Of a DNA stretch of 64,000 nucleotides, positions 59,869-64,000 are shown one piece after another. Source of the DNA: Rhodospirillales bacterium. GTDB taxonomy: Bacteria; Pseudomonadota; Alphaproteobacteria; Micavibrionales; Micavibrionaceae. The notes below the pieces were generated by a model. That model was given only the letters and a program-made list of their open reading frames with translations, searched no databases and was not told the DNA's origin. Location of the stretch: contig JACKJB010000003.1 in the NCBI GenBank assembly GCA_020638155.1, positions 248,001 through 312,000 on the forward strand. The letters are read 5' to 3'. A program made the translations under genes and the position numbers. Positions within the stretch are counted from its first letter, which is position 1, and each line of letters starts with the position of its first letter.

Positions 59869-60201
59869 CTAAATTCCGAAAAGCTCAGGATTAACTTTTT
59901 TACCGTCTAATACTTTTTGTACAAGTTCCAATGCCAACCGATCCTCGGGGTCATCACTTTGACTAAGGCCCTGCGCGCTTTTTTCAAAATAGGGACGCAG
60001 GTCATTGTGGGCCTCAAGGCCCTCTGCTGCCGCGCGGGATATGATTAATGAATTCACTTTATGTATTGCGACAACACGCTTTTTTATAGCCATATCATCG
60101 ACCTTTGCACCGTTTTCAAGACGGTCTTCAATCTCAGCGCCTAACGTTTCAAATGTCTCCAACAGGTCAGAATCCGATAAAGCATTAAAATTCTTAAACA
60201 T
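59869..60201 (-). CDS. Small helical protein of unknown function
   Basis: A 110-residue soluble, acidic protein, beginning MFKNFNALSDSDLLETFETL. It is predicted helical throughout and may form coiled coils. AAGGAG lies 9 bases upstream of the ATG. It is divergent from topA and convergent with dprA. I recognise no family. Confidence 0.75.
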   Translation of the reverse strand: MFKNFNALSDSDLLETFETLGAEIEDRLENGAKVDDMAIKKRVVAIHKVNSLIISRAAAEGLEAHNDLRPYFEKSAQGLSQSDDPEDRLALELVQKVLDGKKVNPELFGI

Positions 60202-60331
60202 CGCTAAAACTCCTTTTTGGGCATATTAATCGGAGGCCTGTATTATGTCAATAAAAATCCTAAACGGTTGACGAAACCGCCTTTCCATGTCAATTGCTTA
60301 AGGGATAAAGCTGATTCGGGAGTAGGATTTC

Positions 60332-62899
60332 TTGAGCGCACCAAATATTGTCATTGTGGAATCTCCGGCCAAAGCCAAGACGATTAATAAGTATCTGGGG
60401 CCGGATTACGAGGTGCTGGCCTCTTACGGTCATGTGCGCGACCTGCCGCCCAAGGATGGGTCTGTGCAGCCGGACGATGATTTTGCGATGCGCTGGCAGC
60501 CGGGCGACCGGGCCGAAAAAACCATCCGCGATATTAAGAGCGCCGTTAAGAAGGCCAAGGCCGTTTATCTCGCGACTGACCCGGACCGCGAAGGGGAAGC
60601 CATTTCATGGCATATCAAGGAACTTCTGGCTGAAGACAAGCTGCTGGACGGGCGCGGGCTGTACCGGGTCACGTTCAACGAGATTACCAAGAACGCGGTG
60701 CAGGACGCCTTTGCCCATGCCCGTGATCTGGACGAACACCTGGTCGAAGCCTATCTGGCGCGGCGAGCGCTGGATTACCTTGTCGGCTTTAATATTTCGC
60801 CGGTACTGTGGCGCAAGCTGCCGGGCAGCCGCTCGGCCGGGCGTGTGCAGTCCGTTGCGCTGCGGCTGATCTGCGAGCGGGAAGCGGAGATTGAAAAATT
60901 CGCCCCGCAGGAATACTGGTCGATTGAAGCGCGGCTGAAGAACCCGGACGGGGTTCCCTTTACCGCACGACTGACCCATCTGGCCGGGAACAAGCTGGAT
61001 AAGTTTGATTTAAAATCACAGGCCGACGCCGATCATGCCGTCACGCGGATCCAGAACAAAGCGCTGTCGGTCCAGAAGATTGAAAAAAAGCAGGCGCGCC
61101 GCAATCCGCCGCCGCCGTTTATCACCTCAACCCTGCAGCAGGAAGCCTCGCGCAAATTGTATTTCTCCGCCTCGCAAACGATGCGTAATGCGCAGCGGCT
61201 TTATGAAGGGGTGGAAATCGGCGGCGATACGGTCGGTCTGATTACCTATATGAGGACAGACGGCACGACCCTGTCCGAAGAAGCCGTCGGGCAATGCCGC
61301 GGCGTGATTAAAAGCAAATATGGCGATAAATACCTGCCCGACGCACCCCGGCTTTATAAGTCCAAAGCCAAAAACGCACAGGAAGCCCACGAAGCGATCC
61401 GACCGACCGACCTTAACCGCCTGCCGGAAGAGGTGGCAAAATATGTCGATGAGCAGCAGGCAAAATTATATGACCTGATCTGGAAACGGACCATGGCTTC
61501 GCAGATGGAAAATGCCGTGTTCGACCAGGTCCGCGCCGATATTTCCGATGGCACCGACGATGTCATCCTGCGGGCGACCGGGTCCGTCATTACTTTTGAC
61601 GGGTTCCTGACGCTTTATCAGGAAAGCGATAATGAAGATGACGATGGTGACGGCAAAGAAGAAGACCGCCGCCTGCCGCCACTGCATGAGGGCGATGCGA
61701 CCAGGCTTTCCGGGATCGACCCGAACCAGCATTTCACACAGCCACCGCCGCGCTTTTCCGAAGCGTCCCTGGTCAAAAGACTGGAAGAGTTGGGGATCGG
61801 GCGACCATCGACTTATGCATCGATCATGCAGGTGCTCAAAGACCGCAACTATGTCACGCTGGATAAGCGCCGGTTCGTGCCGGAAGACCGCGGGCGGATC
61901 GTGACGACGTTCCTGATGAAATTCTTTACGCGCTATGTCGATTACGATTTCACCGCGGAGCTGGAAGAAGAGCTGGATATCATCGCCAATGGCGATCTGC
62001 ACTGGAAAGAGGCGCTACGCCTGTTCTGGAAGGACTTCCACAAGGCTGTAGAAGAAACCAAGCCTTTGACGATTACCGAAGTGATCGACCATTTGAACGT
62101 AGAGCTTGCCCCGCACTTCTTCCCGCAAAAAGAAGATGGCGGCGATCCGCGTAAATGCCCGGCCTGTGATGACGGGCAGTTATCGCTCAAGCTCGGCAAG
62201 TTCGGCGCGTTTATCGGCTGCTCGCATTATCCGGATTGTAAGTTCACCCGCCCGCTGGTTGTCAAAGACGAAGACGGCGATGAGGCGGCCAAGCTGAGCA
62301 ACGAGCCCAAAGAGCTGGGCAAAGACCCAGCTACCGGACGCACCGTAACCCTGCGCCGCGGCCCTTACGGCCCTTACGTACAGATCGATGCCCCGCCGGA
62401 AAATGCTGAAGACGAAGCGCAGCGTATGAAAGAATACGACGCGGCGATCGAAGAATGGAAAGAAGCGAAGAAGGTTGCCAAAGCCGCCGGGGAAAAAGCG
62501 CCGAAGAAGCCGCCTAAGCCGAAAGCACCGGGACCAAAACGCCAGGGCCTGCCGCAAGGCACGAATGTCGCCGATGTCACGCTTGAAATGGCGTTAGAGC
62601 TTTTGGCTCTGCCGCGCGAAGTCGGTATCCACCCGGAAACCGGGAAAAAGATTACGGCGGGGATCGGCCGTTTTGGTCCGTTCCTTTATCATGACAGCAC
62701 CTATTCCTCGATCCCCAAGGATGATGATCTGATGAGCATCGGGATTAACCGTGCCGTGGTCGTGATCGCAGAAGCCGCCGAAAAGCGCGCCGCCCGCGAA
62801 GCGGCCAAAGCTGCCAAAGCGGAAGGCAAGGAAACCGCGGCCAAGAAAAAAGCGGCTAAAAAGAAAACCGCTAAGAAAAAGCCTGTCTCTAAAAAATAG
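60332..62899 (+). CDS. topA: DNA topoisomerase I
   Basis: TopA relaxes negative supercoils. The Toprim domain has IVIVESPAKAKTINKYLG and the DPDREGEAISWH acidic triad. The active-site tyrosine is Y306 in ITYMRTDGTTLS. A single recognised zinc-like finger (CPACDDGQLSLKLGKFGAFIGCSHYPDC) and further TopA C-terminal repeats (GPYGPYVQ, RFGPFLYHD) follow. The tail is a Lys/Ala-rich DNA-binding stretch (KKKAAKKKTAKKKPVSKK). At 855 residues it is typical for alphaproteobacteria. The start is a TTG (60332) with GGAG about 9 bases upstream. Confidence 0.97.
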   Translation: MSAPNIVIVESPAKAKTINKYLGPDYEVLASYGHVRDLPPKDGSVQPDDDFAMRWQPGDRAEKTIRDIKSAVKKAKAVYLATDPDREGEAISWHIKELLAEDKLLDGRGLYRVTFNEITKNAVQDAFAHARDLDEHLVEAYLARRALDYLVGFNISPVLWRKLPGSRSAGRVQSVALRLICEREAEIEKFAPQEYWSIEARLKNPDGVPFTARLTHLAGNKLDKFDLKSQADADHAVTRIQNKALSVQKIEKKQARRNPPPPFITSTLQQEASRKLYFSASQTMRNAQRLYEGVEIGGDTVGLITYMRTDGTTLSEEAVGQCRGVIKSKYGDKYLPDAPRLYKSKAKNAQEAHEAIRPTDLNRLPEEVAKYVDEQQAKLYDLIWKRTMASQMENAVFDQVRADISDGTDDVILRATGSVITFDGFLTLYQESDNEDDDGDGKEEDRRLPPLHEGDATRLSGIDPNQHFTQPPPRFSEASLVKRLEELGIGRPSTYASIMQVLKDRNYVTLDKRRFVPEDRGRIVTTFLMKFFTRYVDYDFTAELEEELDIIANGDLHWKEALRLFWKDFHKAVEETKPLTITEVIDHLNVELAPHFFPQKEDGGDPRKCPACDDGQLSLKLGKFGAFIGCSHYPDCKFTRPLVVKDEDGDEAAKLSNEPKELGKDPATGRTVTLRRGPYGPYVQIDAPPENAEDEAQRMKEYDAAIEEWKEAKKVAKAAGEKAPKKPPKPKAPGPKRQGLPQGTNVADVTLEMALELLALPREVGIHPETGKKITAGIGRFGPFLYHDSTYSSIPKDDDLMSIGINRAVVVIAEAAEKRAAREAAKAAKAEGKETAAKKKAAKKKTAKKKPVSKK

Positions 62900-62956
62900 A
62901 AAAATCTTATCCGATTTAAGTAGACATATTAGGGGAAGCTGTTATAGAAATCGGCC

Positions 62957-63904
62957 ATGCGAATTTCTAAAGAAGACGGGTTCCTGGTTTATATGGCGAT
63001 TGGCGATGCCTATGGCATGGCCTATGAGTTCGCGGACGACATTGCGGCAGTCGGCCCTAATGACCTGACCTATAAAGAGAACCCGCGTCATCCGGCTTAC
63101 CGCAAGGGCCATTATACTGACGATACGCAGATGGCGCTGGCAAATATGCATGCGGTCATTGAAAACCGTTACCAGTTGCGGAACGATAATCCACAAGCCA
63201 AATTATTGCTGTGCGACACTTATGTGTGCGCTTTTAAGCGCGACCCGCGTCCCGGCTATTCCCGCTATATGCAGGAATTCTTTGAAAAAATTAATGACGG
63301 CGCAGAAATGCTGAGGCGGCTTTACCCCAAATTTTCCAATGCCGGCGGTGCCGCAATGCGCGCCGGACCGATCGGTTTACTGCCGAATATGGATGAGATT
63401 ATGGAGACCGCCGCATTGCAGGCAACCGTTACTCATAACAACCGGACAGGGAAACTTTCAGCGGCATTAACAGCCCTGGCGGTCCATGCGATGCATTACA
63501 ATTTATGCCCGAAGGCGGAGTTGCAGAACTGGCTGCACACCCGTTTTGGCCGGTGGGAGCATAAATTCCCCAAAGACGATCCTAAGAACGGGCTCTATAT
63601 TGTCGATAAGGCGCTTCAGGCTGTGCACGATGCCGAGACGTTAAGTGATGTTCTGCGTGGCTGCGTTGATTTCGGGCCGGGGCAGGATACGGATACCATT
63701 GCCGCAATTGCGATGTGCATTGCTTCGCGCAGCCAAGAGATCGGCGATGACCTGCCGGATCACCTGTTCGATGAGCTGGAAAACGGCCCATACGGATATG
63801 ATTTCCTGCGCAGGATTGACAGCATGGCCCTGCGCGGATTCCCGCGCGACCGGAACCCGGCATCGCGCCCGTCTCCCGCGGGACAATTTGTGCCCAGACC
63901 GTAA
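62957..63904 (+). CDS. ADP-ribosylglycohydrolase (DraG/ARH family)
   Basis: A 315-residue protein. The first metal-binding motif is GHYTDDTQMALA, and the second PGQDTDTIAAIAMCIAS. The opening GFLVYMAIGDAYGMAYEF is typical. Such enzymes remove ADP-ribose from proteins or small molecules. The substrate is unknown. It follows topA on the same strand by 57 bases and is probably cotranscribed. Confidence 0.9.
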   Translation: MRISKEDGFLVYMAIGDAYGMAYEFADDIAAVGPNDLTYKENPRHPAYRKGHYTDDTQMALANMHAVIENRYQLRNDNPQAKLLLCDTYVCAFKRDPRPGYSRYMQEFFEKINDGAEMLRRLYPKFSNAGGAAMRAGPIGLLPNMDEIMETAALQATVTHNNRTGKLSAALTALAVHAMHYNLCPKAELQNWLHTRFGRWEHKFPKDDPKNGLYIVDKALQAVHDAETLSDVLRGCVDFGPGQDTDTIAAIAMCIASRSQEIGDDLPDHLFDELENGPYGYDFLRRIDSMALRGFPRDRNPASRPSPAGQFVPRP

Positions 63905-63971
63905 TAAACACAGCTTTTCTGGTAAAGGCTGTTATACTGATCGCAGATCAATAAGAAACTTTTCAAGCTTT

Positions 63972-64000
63972 ATGCCCTGTCCCACACGTGAAGATATCCT
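63972..64000 (+). CDS. Possible 5' end of a gene, perhaps rnr (RNase R), cut off by the window
   Basis: An ATG at 63972 opens MPCPTREDI and runs off the window. The PTREDI start and the position after topA fit RNase R, which follows topA in many alphaproteobacteria. No ribosome site is evident, but a TATACT -10-like element lies at 63934-63939. The evidence is thin. Confidence 0.4.

Overview
The window is a 64 kb piece of a bacterial chromosome. It most likely comes from an alphaproteobacterium. The evidence is a complete division and cell wall (dcw) cluster in the usual alphaproteobacterial order ending in lpxC, an FtsZ with the C-terminal tail DIPAFLRRQA, the gene order sdhC-sdhD-sdhA-sdhB, the neighbourhood pyrB-plsY-dprA-topA, and CtrA-type (TTAA-N7-TTAA), GANTC and DnaA-box sites upstream of cell-cycle genes. 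The genus cannot be fixed from the sequence. The mixture of a free-living gene set with many short palindromic repeats, two of them inside genes, would fit a poorly sampled lineage such as Micavibrio-like or Rhodospirillales-like bacteria, but that is only a guess.

Layout. Positions 1-720 hold the 5' part of a queuosine-salvage gene. Positions 786-24662 hold the dcw cluster, all on the minus strand and read from right to left: mraZ, rsmH, ftsL, ftsI, murE, murF, mraY, murD, an EamA transporter, ftsW, murG, murC, murB, ddlB, ftsQ, ftsA, ftsZ, a small unknown gene and lpxC. The cluster is interrupted twice: by an inverted nucleosidase gene between murG and murC, and by a BrnT/BrnA toxin-antitoxin module, a GIY-YIG gene and two palindromic repeats between murC and murB. 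Positions 24660-25810 are mostly non-coding and contain putative MraZ boxes, a repeat, a DnaA box, a 48-residue membrane microprotein and the RNase P RNA gene rnpB. Positions 25810-32756 hold an AmpD-type amidase, four related exported proteins of unknown function, msrA, nadC, a DUF167 gene and a DUF1761 gene. Positions 32801-38198 hold succinate dehydrogenase, with sdhA and sdhB separated by three unrelated small genes. Positions 38323-45902 hold a PilJ-type GGDEF protein, a lipoprotein, asd, two related tandem membrane proteins and a multidomain hybrid histidine kinase.

Positions 46070-56967 hold what looks like a noncanonical type IVb-pilus or type II-secretion-like machine: two large prepilin-like proteins, two bitopic assembly proteins, a GspF-like protein, a GspE-like ATPase, an exported protein with repeated Ig-like beta domains, a lipoprotein secretin, a stand-alone receiver domain and a divergent prepilin peptidase. 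This is the best candidate in the window for an undescribed system. Positions 57049-64000 return to housekeeping genes: pyrB, plsY, dprA, topA, an ADP-ribosylglycohydrolase and the probable start of rnr.

A recurrent theme is a set of dispersed palindromic repeats (arms like TGTCAT...ATGACA, CGTCATTGC...GCAATGACG and CGTCATTCCCGC...GCGGGGATGACG). Two of them are translated in frame, one inside murB and one inside the leader of a prepilin-like gene. A second theme is dense regulatory sequence around division genes: three perfect DnaA boxes and four GANTC sites upstream of ftsZ, tandem CtrA-type half-sites upstream of lpxC, and 10-bp phased repeats upstream of mraZ.
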